This document shows, in pieces, positions 19,025 to 28,029 of a stretch of 64,000 bases of DNA (positions within the stretch are counted from its first letter, which is position 1; every line of letters begins with the position of its first letter). The position numbers were made by a program, and so were the translations under genes. Under the pieces are notes generated by a model that had not been told where the DNA came from, did not search any database, and was given only the letters and a program-made list of their open reading frames with translations. Origin of the DNA: Opitutaceae bacterium EW11 (lineage in GTDB: Bacteria; Verrucomicrobiota; Verrucomicrobiia; Opitutales; Opitutaceae); assembly GCA_003054665.1 (NCBI GenBank), contig QAYY01000009.1:124001-188000 (forward strand), in the 5' to 3' direction.

Positions 19025-19633
19025 TTACTTCGTGGCGATCGCGAACAGATTTAGGCCGAGCTTGTGATAGCGAAGCCGAACTCGGCTCGGCAAGAAACCC
19101 GCCGTCACCAGCTTCGGCCAGAGATCCCGCTTATCGTAGTACATTTTGTGGTCGTCCATCTCGACCTTTGGACTCCAGCCCAGGCGGAAAGCCGAGAATT
19201 CAAGGAAGCCCTTGCCGCGCCAAGTGGGGACGTTAACGAGCAGCACGCCTCCCGGTCGCAACCGACCGTGGATTTCCCTCAGCACGTCATCCGGCTCCGG
19301 CAGATGCTCCAGAACCGAAATAAGCAGCACGACGTCAAACGCGCTCGCCGCCAGCTTTGCCAAGGCAACCTCGATCGGTGCCTCAATGAATGTGAAACCG
19401 GGAAGCTCCCGGCATTCCGGCGCAATCGAGAAATCGACCCCAGTGCCATGCGCCAGCCTATCCCGGATGCCTATCAGCTGCGTCGCGCGAAAACCGCAGC
19501 CAAGTTCAACGACATCGAGCCTGGACTTGGCCGGCAGATGCCTACGAATCGCACTGCCCGAGAGCCACACGCCGAGACGGTCGACCCAGCTTACCCCGCG
19601 CTGCCCATAGGATTCGTGTGACCTTCCCGCCAT
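19025..19633 (-). CDS. class I SAM-dependent methyltransferase
   Basis: About 202 residues from the ATG at 19633; a GTG at 19651 in the same frame is an alternative. The SAM-binding motif I is DVVELGCGFRATQL, followed by an acidic residue in GVDFSIAPE, then the post-motif LLISVLEHLPEPDDVLREI and RPGGVLLVNVP. This is a Methyltransf_11/23-type fold, common for small-molecule or sugar methylation in polysaccharide loci. It lies at the left end of the locus, divergent from the GT2 gene. The substrate cannot be told. Confidence 0.8.
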   Translation of the reverse strand: MAGRSHESYGQRGVSWVDRLGVWLSGSAIRRHLPAKSRLDVVELGCGFRATQLIGIRDRLAHGTGVDFSIAPECRELPGFTFIEAPIEVALAKLAASAFDVVLLISVLEHLPEPDDVLREIHGRLRPGGVLLVNVPTWRGKGFLEFSAFRLGWSPKVEMDDHKMYYDKRDLWPKLVTAGFLPSRVRLRYHKLGLNLFAIATK

Positions 19634-19651
19634 GCCATCACGTGCGCACAC

Positions 19652-20028
19652 TTACGCCGCTCGGTCAAATCGAAGATCTGCCTGTATCCAAAAAATCGAG
19701 CGGAGGCGTGATGTGGGAAAGCTTCCAACTTCGCGGCTGTCCGAATGCAAACTCGCGAACTAGGACCGAATTCGCTGGAACTCCTTCGGTCGAGGTCCTC
19801 TGCCCAAGTATCAGTCTGGACACATCATGTGCGTTGCCGTTTTCTTGGCTCTCCGGGTTCTGCAATCAAGCCACGGACGATATTGCGAGAACGAGGTGAA
19901 CCTGAGAACATGAAATCGCGTTGATTACTTCTCCCAAACGCTCCGATACCTACTCGCCACGCGAACACGTCCCGTACCCGCGTGAGCGCGCCGACGCGTC
20001 GCTCGGTCCGACGCGCGCCAGCCCCACC
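19652..20028. other. divergent intergenic region between methyltransferase and GT2
   Basis: No convincing gene in about 375 bases. It must hold the promoters for the minus-strand methyltransferase and the plus-strand GT2-asnB-GT4 unit. The last 108 bases are open in frame with the GT2 gene from a TTG at 19921, but that stretch is Pro/Arg-rich and looks non-coding. I see no strong hairpin. Confidence 0.5.
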
Positions 20029-20988
20029 ATGATCTCGATCGTCATTCCGATCTACAACGAAGAGGCCAATATACTCACCCTCGTGGACAAAGTGACTGCG
20101 GCACTTCGCTCGGTGGACACGCCGTACGAGTTGATCCTGGTCAACGATGGCAGCACGGACGATACGCACGCGAAGATCTGCGAATCAGCCAAGCACGACA
20201 GCCGGATCAAGGGTCTGCATTTGCGGCGCAACTACGGTCAAACGACTGCCCTGGTCGCAGGATTTCACCACTCTTCGGGCGACGTTATCATCACCCTGGA
20301 CGGCGACCTGCAAAACGACCCTGAAGACATTCCTGTGCTCTTGGCCAAGCTGGACGAAGGCTACGATGTAGTTTCCGGCTGGCGCGAGGACCGAAAAGAC
20401 GACGCCCTCCAGCGCAATTTTCCGAGCCTGCTCGCGAACAAGCTCATATCGCGCGCCACGGGGATCAAGCTGCACGACTTCGGCTGTTCCCTTAAAGCTT
20501 ACCGCCGAAGCATCATCCGCCACGTGAATCTCTACGGCGAAATGCACCGGTTTGTGCCGATCTACGCCGTGGTCAGCGGCGCGCGCCTCGCCGAAGTCCC
20601 GGTCCGGCACCATCCGAGGCTGCATGGGAAATCCAACTACGGGCTGGAGCGTGTGGTCAAAGTGCTCTTCGACTTGGTCGTCGTGGTATTCCTTCAGCGA
20701 TATTCTCAGAAACCGATGTACCTCTTCGGCACCTGCGGCCTGCTCAGTCTCTTTGGCAGCTTCGTCTGCGCCGCGGCGGCGTTCTACTACAAGTTTTTCG
20801 GCCACAAGACCCTGATCGAAACGCCCCTGCCGATCGCCAGCGGCTTCCTCTTCGTCACCGCCGTGCTTTGCATCCTGCTCGGGCTGGTGGCGGAGCTCAG
20901 CATCCGCATCTATCACGAGACGCAGGACAAGCCGACCTACCTCATCGGTGCGACGGACAACCTGAAGCCGCGCTCGGACGCGATCTGA
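20029..20988 (+). CDS. GT2 polyprenyl-phosphate glycosyltransferase (DPM1/GtrB/ArnC-like)
   Basis: 319 residues from the ATG at 20029 (MISIVIPIYNEE), which fits the family start; a TTG 36 codons upstream is possible. The GT-A domain has the DGSTDDT and DGDLQNDPED motifs, then RHHPRLHGKSNYG, and ends with two membrane helices (about 225-250 and 260-290). Members transfer a sugar from a nucleotide donor to undecaprenyl phosphate, supplying periplasmic GT-C enzymes. Such a product could feed the GtrII-like or GT-C-like proteins in this locus (inference). asnB follows after three bases. Confidence 0.88.
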   Translation: MISIVIPIYNEEANILTLVDKVTAALRSVDTPYELILVNDGSTDDTHAKICESAKHDSRIKGLHLRRNYGQTTALVAGFHHSSGDVIITLDGDLQNDPEDIPVLLAKLDEGYDVVSGWREDRKDDALQRNFPSLLANKLISRATGIKLHDFGCSLKAYRRSIIRHVNLYGEMHRFVPIYAVVSGARLAEVPVRHHPRLHGKSNYGLERVVKVLFDLVVVVFLQRYSQKPMYLFGTCGLLSLFGSFVCAAAAFYYKFFGHKTLIETPLPIASGFLFVTAVLCILLGLVAELSIRIYHETQDKPTYLIGATDNLKPRSDAI

Positions 20989-20991
20989 GCG

Positions 20992-22860
20992 ATGTGCGGG
21001 ATTTGCGGTTTTGTCGGCGGGGGCACGCCGGATGACCTGCAACGCATGATGGCCGCGATCGCGCATCGCGGCCCGGATGCCGCAGGCTCGTGGAGCGATC
21101 CCGCGCAGCGTGTGCATTTCGGACACCAGCGCCTCTCGATCGTTGACCTCTGTACCGGCGATCAGCCGATGCGCACGGCGGACGGCGACCTCACGATTGT
21201 CTTCAACGGCGAGATCTACAATCACGCCAAACTCCGCGCCGAACTCACCGCGCTCGGTCATCGCTTCATCACCGATCATTCCGACACCGAAGTCTTGCTT
21301 CACGGATACCGCGCGTGGGGCTTGGATCTGACGTCCCGGCTCAACGGCATGTGGGCGTTCGTGCTCCACGACGCTGCGCGGCGGCGTCTCTTCGCCAGCC
21401 GCGACCGATTTGGCAAAAAGCCGTTCTTCTATTCCACCCTCAACGGCGGGTTCGTCTTCGGCTCCGAACTGGAGGCGATCCGCGCACACCGGGAAATCGG
21501 ACCGCGACTCGCGCTCTCCCGCCTGGCGCTGAAGAAGTATTTTGGATACGGGTACATTCCGGCTCCGCACACGGTCTGGACCGGGGTAGCGAAGCTGCCT
21601 GCTGGGCATTCGCTGCTCCTCGACTTGGCGGAGCCAGCACATCCGAAGCTGCGCCGCCATTGGAGCTTCGTGATGGAGCCAGAGCCGATCACCAGCAAGC
21701 GCAGCGCCGATGCACGGGCAGAGGAACTCCGGGTGGCCCTGCAGCGCGCCGTCCAGCGCCGCCTCGTCGCGGACGTTCCCGTGGGAGTCTTTCTCAGCGG
21801 AGGCGTCGATTCCTCCGCCGTCACCGCGTTGGCGAGCGCGAGCCGCCCCGCGGCCGGCGTGAACACTTACTGCATCGGCTTCGAAGAACCGTCCTTCGAC
21901 GAGAGCGCCTTCGCTCGGCAGGTCGCCGCCCACTGCGGTACCAGCCATCACGAAGAGCGTCTCTCGATCGAGAAGGCACGCGTTCTCCTTCCCGAGATCG
22001 TTGGCAGGCTGGACGAGCCGATGGCCGATAGCTCGCTCCTACCGACGGCCCTGCTCTGCCGTTTTGCCCGGCAGCATGTGAAGGTCGCCCTCGGCGGCGA
22101 CGGCGGCGACGAGTTGTTTGCCGGATACGATCCATTCCGGGCGCTGGCCGCGGCCCGACGCTATCAGCAATGGGTCCCCAGGCCCGTGCACCAGGCGATC
22201 GCGCTCGTTGCCCATCGACTTCCCGTGTCGCACCGGAACATGAGCCTGGATTTCAAGGCGAAGCGTTTCCTGCGGGGCGTCAACCGCCGCGAGGCGCTCT
22301 GGCTGCCGACCTGGATGGCCCCGCTCACGGCAGTGGAGCTGGAGTCCATCTTTGACGAAACCATTGATCCGGAGGATCTCTATTCGGAGGCGATCGCCGC
22401 GTGGGAGTCCTGCGCGCAGCCCGATCCGGTGGACCGCACGATTCAGTTCTACGTCCAGCTCTACCTCCAAGACGACATCCTGGTGAAGGTCGACCGGGCC
22501 TCGATGCAGGTCGGCCTCGAGGCCCGCGCCCCGTTCCTGGATCTCGAGGTCGTCGACGTCGCGCGGCGGATTCCGTGGCAGTGGAAGTATCGGCGCGGTC
22601 AGACGAAGTACCTCCTGAAGCGCGCGCTGGAGCCCCTGCTTCCCCACGCGATCATTCACCGGAAAAAGAAAGGTTTCGGCATGCCGATCGGGGCCTGGCT
22701 GAAACAAGGGCGGCTGCCCCTGGAACGTCCGGCCCTCGCCCCCGAATTCACCCGCTCCGCGCTGGCCCAGCACCGCTCCGGCCGCGTGGACCACCGGGCC
22801 TTTCTTTGGGCCATGTGGCTGCTGACGGAATGGCAGACCTCCCGTCCCCCTCTCTCCTGA
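20992..22860 (+). CDS. asnB: glutamine-hydrolysing asparagine synthase family protein
   Basis: 622 residues. The N-terminal Ntn-type glutaminase starts MCGICGF with nucleophile Cys2 and contains RHGP-like HRGPDA, FNGEIYNH and the SDTEVLLHGY stretch. The synthetase half has the PP-loop SGGVDSS and GGDGGDELFAGYD. The family makes asparagine, but copies inside polysaccharide loci are often thought to amidate uronic acids or other sugar carboxylates; the position between two glycosyltransferases favours that here (inference). The gene starts three bases after the GT2 stop and ends one base before the GT4 start. Confidence 0.9.
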   Translation: MCGICGFVGGGTPDDLQRMMAAIAHRGPDAAGSWSDPAQRVHFGHQRLSIVDLCTGDQPMRTADGDLTIVFNGEIYNHAKLRAELTALGHRFITDHSDTEVLLHGYRAWGLDLTSRLNGMWAFVLHDAARRRLFASRDRFGKKPFFYSTLNGGFVFGSELEAIRAHREIGPRLALSRLALKKYFGYGYIPAPHTVWTGVAKLPAGHSLLLDLAEPAHPKLRRHWSFVMEPEPITSKRSADARAEELRVALQRAVQRRLVADVPVGVFLSGGVDSSAVTALASASRPAAGVNTYCIGFEEPSFDESAFARQVAAHCGTSHHEERLSIEKARVLLPEIVGRLDEPMADSSLLPTALLCRFARQHVKVALGGDGGDELFAGYDPFRALAAARRYQQWVPRPVHQAIALVAHRLPVSHRNMSLDFKAKRFLRGVNRREALWLPTWMAPLTAVELESIFDETIDPEDLYSEAIAAWESCAQPDPVDRTIQFYVQLYLQDDILVKVDRASMQVGLEARAPFLDLEVVDVARRIPWQWKYRRGQTKYLLKRALEPLLPHAIIHRKKKGFGMPIGAWLKQGRLPLERPALAPEFTRSALAQHRSGRVDHRAFLWAMWLLTEWQTSRPPLS

Positions 22861-22861
22861 G

Positions 22862-24010
22862 ATGCGCCTGCTCCTGATCAACTACGAATACCCGCCCGTC
22901 GGCGGCGGCGCTTCGAACGCCACCTGGGAGATTTCCCGCGCGCTCGTGAAGCTCGGCCACGAGCCCGTCGTGCTCACGGCCCGGTATCGCCACCGCGAAC
23001 CGGATACGGCCAACCCCGGCATCCGCGTGATCGAGGTCCCGGCGATCCGCCGCCGAAAGGACCGCTGCAACGTCTTCGAGATGGCGAGCTTCGTCCTCAG
23101 CGCGACTTGGCGTATCCGGCGTCTCCTGCGCGAAGAGCGGATCGAAGGCATGATCGCCTTCTTCTCCATGCCCTGCGGCCCGATCGCCTGGTGGGGCTGG
23201 CGTGGGACGAAAGTCCCCTACATCGTCTCGCTCCGCGGCGGCGACGTCCCCGGCAACGAACCCGGCCTGGCCTGGTTTCACCGCCTCCTGCGCCCCCTCC
23301 GCCACGCCGTCTTCCGTCATTCCCGCGCCGTGGTGGCAAATTCGCAAAGCCTGAAAGAAGCGTCCGAGCGCGCGGACCCGTTCCCGGTCTTGGTCATCCC
23401 CAATGGCGTGGACACCGATTTCTGGCACCCCCCCGAGCACCGCCCCGCCCCGCCGCCGTTTCGGTTTTTGTTCGTGGGACGCTTTCAGGAACAGAAGAAT
23501 CTCCCGTGGCTTATTCGGCAGTTGTCCGAATTGAAACGGCTTCCGCACTTTCCGGATTGGGAGATCCACTTCGTCGGCGATGGACCACAGTTTGGTCAAA
23601 TCAGAACCCTTTGCAACACACTCGGTATCGCTTCGCGCGCCCAGTGGCATCGCTGGCTTGAGCACTCTGAACTCCGCCAGATGTACCAACAATGCCATCT
23701 CTTAATCAATCCTGCTCTATATGAAGGAATGTCCAACGTGGTTCTTGAGGCTCTCGCTTGCGGCATGCACGTGGCAATCAGCCGCGCCGCTGCTGGAGGA
23801 GAGCCCGTCTTCAGCTCCCAAAATGTGCTGACGTTTGATCTCACCGACACGCGGAGTGTGTTCGCGCGCTTCATAATCACCCCCAAGCTAGCTGTTTCGC
23901 TAGAGTCCGACCTAACGTGGGAGCGCTGCGCATCAGAATACTCGACCCTTATGCTACAAAATGGCGACGAAACCACCGGTGAAGGGCGCTCGCAGCACGA
24001 AGCCATATAG
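22862..24010 (+). CDS. GT4 glycosyltransferase, compositionally hybrid
   Basis: 382 residues with a GT-B fold. The N-terminal half shows NYEYPPVGGGASNATWE, a typical acceptor-side start; the C-terminal donor half has FLFVGRFQEQKN and the EGMSNVVLEALACG motif with the E-x(7)-E pair. The first two thirds have the high GC of the flanking genes, while from about 23.5 kb the codons become visibly AT-richer and stay so to the end. The product looks intact, so recombination in frame with a homologous gene is the simplest explanation. Acceptor and sugar are unknown. Confidence 0.85.
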   Translation: MRLLLINYEYPPVGGGASNATWEISRALVKLGHEPVVLTARYRHREPDTANPGIRVIEVPAIRRRKDRCNVFEMASFVLSATWRIRRLLREERIEGMIAFFSMPCGPIAWWGWRGTKVPYIVSLRGGDVPGNEPGLAWFHRLLRPLRHAVFRHSRAVVANSQSLKEASERADPFPVLVIPNGVDTDFWHPPEHRPAPPPFRFLFVGRFQEQKNLPWLIRQLSELKRLPHFPDWEIHFVGDGPQFGQIRTLCNTLGIASRAQWHRWLEHSELRQMYQQCHLLINPALYEGMSNVVLEALACGMHVAISRAAAGGEPVFSSQNVLTFDLTDTRSVFARFIITPKLAVSLESDLTWERCASEYSTLMLQNGDETTGEGRSQHEAI

Positions 24011-24037
24011 CTGTTTACACCCGGCCTGAACCCAAGA

Positions 24038-25198
24038 GTGCGTATCGTTTTTGTTTGCGTGTCGACAAGAGAAGTTGATCCATCTTCGCACTTGAATATC
24101 CCTCTTCAGAATCTTTCCAGGCAGACAGCTGCGCTCCGCGGACAGATTATGGATGCACTGCAGCGCGTAACAGACAGCGGATGGTACATACTTGGGCAAG
24201 AAGTCGCAAAATTCGAACAAGAGTTCGCGGCATACCTAAGAACCGCACATTGCGTTAGCAATGCGAACGGAACTGATGCGATTGAACTCGCATTACGTGC
24301 TGTGGGGGTCGGAGCCGGCGACGAGGTCCTCCTCGCGGCGAATGCTGGAATGTACGGTACAGTAGCCACGTTCGCCGTCGCTGCCGCCCCCTGCTATTGC
24401 GATATCGGCGAAGGCACGTTCAGTCTTGGCGCAAATGCGGTGGAAGAAGCTCTTAATCCGCGCGTTAAGGCAGTGATTCTGACTCATCTGTATGGCGCGG
24501 CCGGTGAGGTCAAACAGCTTTCGGAGATTTGCAGAAACCGAAACATCGCATTGATCGAAGACTGCGCTGAGTGTCATGGCGCCAGAATCGACGGGAAGGC
24601 GTTAGGAACGTGGGGTGACATTGGATGCTTCAGTTTCTACCCGACAAAGAATCTCGGAGCATTGGGCGACGGTGGCGCATGTGTAACATCAAGTCCAGAA
24701 CTTGCTGCAAGGCTGAGACAGCTCAGGCAATATGGATGGCAGACAAGATACCACTCCTTATTGGAAGGAGGAAGAAACTCGCGCCTTGACGAAATGCAGG
24801 CTGCCATACTCCGAGTAAAGCTGGGGCATCTGGAAACGTGGAACGCGCGGCGACGTAGAATCGCCGAATACTACAACGCGGCGTTTGCGAAGACGAAGCT
24901 TCAAGTGCCCCGAATCCAAGACGAGGGCTACGTAGGGCATCTGTATGTTGTACGTACGAGAGACCGCGAACTGATCAGAGAGCGGTTGCGAAATGTAGGC
25001 GTGGCGACAGACGTCCATTTCCCGGTGCCCGACCACCGCCAAAAATCTGTGGTTTCAAGACTAAAGAACGAATTTGATCTACCCGAAACCGAGGCGAACT
25101 GTGCGACCGTAATGACGCTCCCGTGCTTTCCGGAGCTCAGCGATTCCGAAGTAGAGTACGTTGCTAATGCCGTCGTCCAAGCCGTCACGGATGTCTAG
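24038..25198 (+). CDS. DegT/DnrJ/EryC1-family sugar aminotransferase (FdtB/QdtB-like)
   Basis: 386 residues from GTG at 24038; the conserved part begins near residue 19 (NIPLQNLSRQ), so a TTG at 24092 is an alternative start. This is a PLP enzyme of the DegT family: DCAECHGARIDGKALGTWGD, then FSFYPTKNLGALGDGG with the PLP lysine. It converts a keto-sugar nucleotide to an amino sugar. The next gene encodes a 3,4-ketoisomerase fused to an acyltransferase, so the pair fits synthesis of dTDP-3-acylamino-3,6-dideoxyhexose (Fuc3NAc or Qui3NAc type). RmlA and RmlB, needed upstream, are not in the window. Confidence 0.88.
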   Translation: MRIVFVCVSTREVDPSSHLNIPLQNLSRQTAALRGQIMDALQRVTDSGWYILGQEVAKFEQEFAAYLRTAHCVSNANGTDAIELALRAVGVGAGDEVLLAANAGMYGTVATFAVAAAPCYCDIGEGTFSLGANAVEEALNPRVKAVILTHLYGAAGEVKQLSEICRNRNIALIEDCAECHGARIDGKALGTWGDIGCFSFYPTKNLGALGDGGACVTSSPELAARLRQLRQYGWQTRYHSLLEGGRNSRLDEMQAAILRVKLGHLETWNARRRRIAEYYNAAFAKTKLQVPRIQDEGYVGHLYVVRTRDRELIRERLRNVGVATDVHFPVPDHRQKSVVSRLKNEFDLPETEANCATVMTLPCFPELSDSEVEYVANAVVQAVTDV

Positions 25199-25276
25199 TA
25201 TACGTGATTCGCTGGACTGCGACTGCATACCCATTCTAAGTCGGAACTAGAAACCGTAGAGACGATTCATATCCCA

Positions 25277-26272
25277 ATGCCACACTACGCTCATCCTAAT
25301 GCCCTGATCGACAGCGGCGCCTGCATCGGCAATGGTTCAAAAGTATGGGCATTCGCTCACATCCTGACTGGAGCATCCATCGGGAACGACTGCAATATCT
25401 GTGACCATGTGTTTGTGGAAAACAACGTTGTCATTGGAGACCGAGTAACAGTCAAATGCGGCGTCCAGCTTTGGAGCGGCGTGCGAGTTGAGGATGACGT
25501 ATTCATCGGCCCAAATGCCACTTTCACGAATGACAACTTCCCTCGGAGCAAACGGCACTTGGATGCCTACCCCGAGACCGTTCTCGAAAAAGGTTGCTCG
25601 ATCGGAGCGAACGCGACGATCCTGCCGGGGCGACGGATTGGTCGCAACGCTATGGTCGGAGCAGGAGCAGTGGTAACACGCTCGGTGCCTGCAAATGCGG
25701 TCGTAGTGGGTAATCCGGCCCAAATAACCGGCTATATTAACGGCCCGGCTGGCGGCAAGGCCCGTATGCCGGTCACCGGGCTCTCAGGCATTCCGGAGGT
25801 GGGGCGCCGACAGGAGCAGCTCACGAACAAATCCTCTGTCTCAGGCGTCACTCTTCATGAGTTCCCAGTGATTCAGGACCTCCGCGGTGATCTCAGCGTT
25901 GGTGAGTTTCAACGCGCAGTTCCGTTCACACCTAAACGGTATTTCTTGGTCTTCAACGTGCAAAACGGTGAGATCAGGGGAGAACACGCACACCGTCGCT
26001 GCCACCAATTCCTCATTTGCGTCTCAGGATCATGTAATGCGGTGGTCGACGATGGAAGAAACCGGGAGGAATTCCTGCTGGATCGTCCAAATATCGGTTT
26101 ATATATTCCCCCAATGATCTGGGGAACTCAATACAAATATTCGTCAGGAAGCGTCCTACTCGTGTTTGCGTCAGACTATTACGATGCTACCGACTACATA
26201 AGAGACTATAGCGAGTTCTTGACGTGTCTTGAATCCGGCGCCTCTACCTTGCCGCGTGCAGATCCCATCTGA
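25277..26272 (+). CDS. FdtD/WxcM-like bifunctional sugar acyltransferase and 3,4-ketoisomerase
   Basis: 331 residues with two domains. Residues 1-160 form a left-handed beta-helix acyltransferase with repeated hexapeptides ([20 protein letters not shown]) and the [11 protein letters not shown] loop typical of WbpD/FdtC enzymes. Residues 190-320 form a cupin of the FdtA/QdtA type, with [26 protein letters not shown] and [10 protein letters not shown]. Similar fusions (FdtD) carry out the isomerase and N-acetyltransferase steps flanking the aminotransferase. The aminotransferase is encoded 78 bases upstream. A convergent gap of 224 bases with no visible gene follows. Confidence 0.88.
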   Translation: MPHYAHPNALIDSGACIGNGSKVWAFAHILTGASIGNDCNICDHVFVENNVVIGDRVTVKCGVQLWSGVRVEDDVFIGPNATFTNDNFPRSKRHLDAYPETVLEKGCSIGANATILPGRRIGRNAMVGAGAVVTRSVPANAVVVGNPAQITGYINGPAGGKARMPVTGLSGIPEVGRRQEQLTNKSSVSGVTLHEFPVIQDLRGDLSVGEFQRAVPFTPKRYFLVFNVQNGEIRGEHAHRRCHQFLICVSGSCNAVVDDGRNREEFLLDRPNIGLYIPPMIWGTQYKYSSGSVLLVFASDYYDATDYIRDYSEFLTCLESGASTLPRADPI

Positions 26273-26496
26273 CTACGCCCGCATCGAGAATACTTCTGCT
26301 GCCAAACGAACAATGTCGTTCTGGTTCCGAGAGGGACTGGGGCACGCAGGAACAAGCTCGAAGTGATCTGTTTGTATCTGGCTTGTGGCATTTGCAGATG
26401 GCAACTCGACGTCTCTCGAGTTTTCGGCGGAGACCGCGCATTGCTCCTCGGATCGACTGGGTTCTTCGCATGTGCTCGCTAATGCCTTAAGGTTGC

Positions 26497-28014
26497 TCAC
26501 TGAAGGGCAATCGTCGCGACCTCACCTTGTATGAGGATGCACCCTTCCGTGGGCCAGCCGGAGCGTCCTGCGGCCCATTGCTCCGCTCTCTGTTGCTCTT
26601 CCGGAGTGGCAGGTTGAAAAGACGATCCCGTAGCTTCATTGAGAAATGCGAGCCTGGACCAAGCGGGGTACCGAGCAGAGACATTCATGTCACCAACAAC
26701 GGTCCCGATTCGAGAATCATACCACCAGCGGCCACCGACGATCGACACCCGCTTAATCTGTGCGAATCCTGGATCCTGTTCCATCTTCGCTAGTATTCTG
26801 TTGGCCAACTGCGAATCCCAACGATTCAGCCGAATCTGGTCATTTAGGATTTTTGCATCGACCCCGCAAAACGAGAAACACACGACGGCCGCTATACTCA
26901 CGCAGGCTAGGCGGGAGAAGCAGCTGCCCACTGTCCACCAGATCGCAAACGTCGCAGACCATACTAGGGCCACCGCCACCAACACTCTCGGAACAGGCCA
27001 ATATACCTGTCCTACGGCAACAATGCCCACCGACATTACCACGCCCAGCGCAAGCACCAGATATATGACTGCGGTACGGCGCATGCCTTTTCGAAAACAC
27101 ACAGTGCATGCCAAACACAGCACTGAAGCTATGAAGAGCACGGACGCCGCCGGCGAAACCAATGCTTTATGGTCATCCGCAAGGCGGTACATTACTTTAA
27201 GGGTATGCAGCACTTCCCCAAAGCGGTTTCCAATATCGGAGACCCTGAGGAGCTGCCCACGTCCTTCAATTCTGTAATTCAACAACTTAGAAATCAGGAA
27301 GGTCAGCAAAGCATACGCGAACGTGCCCAAGACGATGGTATACAGCTCAGGCCAAGGCAATCGTACGGCCATATCGCGTGCTCTCGAACCCCGTTCATAA
27401 TGCGAAAGCCTGGCAGCGACCGTACATAGCCAGCCCACTACTGCTACATTCAGGACAATCTGATAGTCCGCGAGGGCCAGCGCGAAAAGCAGTGCCCCTG
27501 TCCATATTGATCTGCCGCCCCGTCGGCCAATAAGAATTCCGACCAAAGCAAGCCCATACCCACATACAACCAACCAGCCAACAGCGGTAAACGTAAATAT
27601 CTCAGTCTGGTACGGGTGCGCTACAAACAATAAGACGCAAAGCATTCCACCCAAGCTCCCTACCCGGAGTCCCCACGCGCGGACATATGCCGTCCCGACG
27701 GCCACAAGCGTGCAGCCCAGAATCGTGCTTGAAATCGCACCGGTTCCCACGCGATCGAACCCGAGTAGATCCAGACATGACACAAGAAAGGGTTGCAGCG
27801 GCCTGCCCTGCGAAAAACACAAATAGGCGAGAGAGTCGAACGACCAGGCGCCCTCCTGCGCATGCCTCCAATCATCAGGCGAGTAATGGGCTCCGGAGAG
27901 GCAAGCTGAGCGTACAATCAAGGATGCGAGGCAACAAAGACCAAACGCCACATTTGGGGTCACCTCAAGGGACGAAATTCTTTCCGCCAACCGCCGAATT
28001 GATGCAAGCACCAT
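26497..28014 (-). CDS. GtrII-like polytopic glucosyltransferase family protein
   Basis: 505 residues with about 11 membrane helices. The first external loop has HYSPDDWRHAQEGAW with paired aspartates (Asp47, Asp48), followed by SQGRPLQPFL; a later loop has YWPVPRVLV. These features match GtrII-type O-antigen glucosyltransferases, which use undecaprenyl-phosphate-linked glucose on the periplasmic face. It ends the low-GC minus-strand operon, 15 bases after the fused glycosyltransferase. No GtrA-like flippase is nearby, though a GtrB-like GT2 is encoded at 20029. The family match is by motif. Confidence 0.65.
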   Translation of the reverse strand: MVLASIRRLAERISSLEVTPNVAFGLCCLASLIVRSACLSGAHYSPDDWRHAQEGAWSFDSLAYLCFSQGRPLQPFLVSCLDLLGFDRVGTGAISSTILGCTLVAVGTAYVRAWGLRVGSLGGMLCVLLFVAHPYQTEIFTFTAVGWLVVCGYGLALVGILIGRRGGRSIWTGALLFALALADYQIVLNVAVVGWLCTVAARLSHYERGSRARDMAVRLPWPELYTIVLGTFAYALLTFLISKLLNYRIEGRGQLLRVSDIGNRFGEVLHTLKVMYRLADDHKALVSPAASVLFIASVLCLACTVCFRKGMRRTAVIYLVLALGVVMSVGIVAVGQVYWPVPRVLVAVALVWSATFAIWWTVGSCFSRLACVSIAAVVCFSFCGVDAKILNDQIRLNRWDSQLANRILAKMEQDPGFAQIKRVSIVGGRWWYDSRIGTVVGDMNVSARYPAWSRLAFLNEATGSSFQPATPEEQQRAEQWAAGRSGWPTEGCILIQGEVATIALQ

Positions 28015-28029
28015 AGAAAACGTAGTCCG

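Noticed and set aside
20185-21951. 588-codon open frame on the minus strand across the GT2-asnB junction
   Set aside because: It lies fully opposite two clear genes, has an Arg/Ala/Glu-biased composition typical of antisense frames in GC-rich DNA, and no motif.
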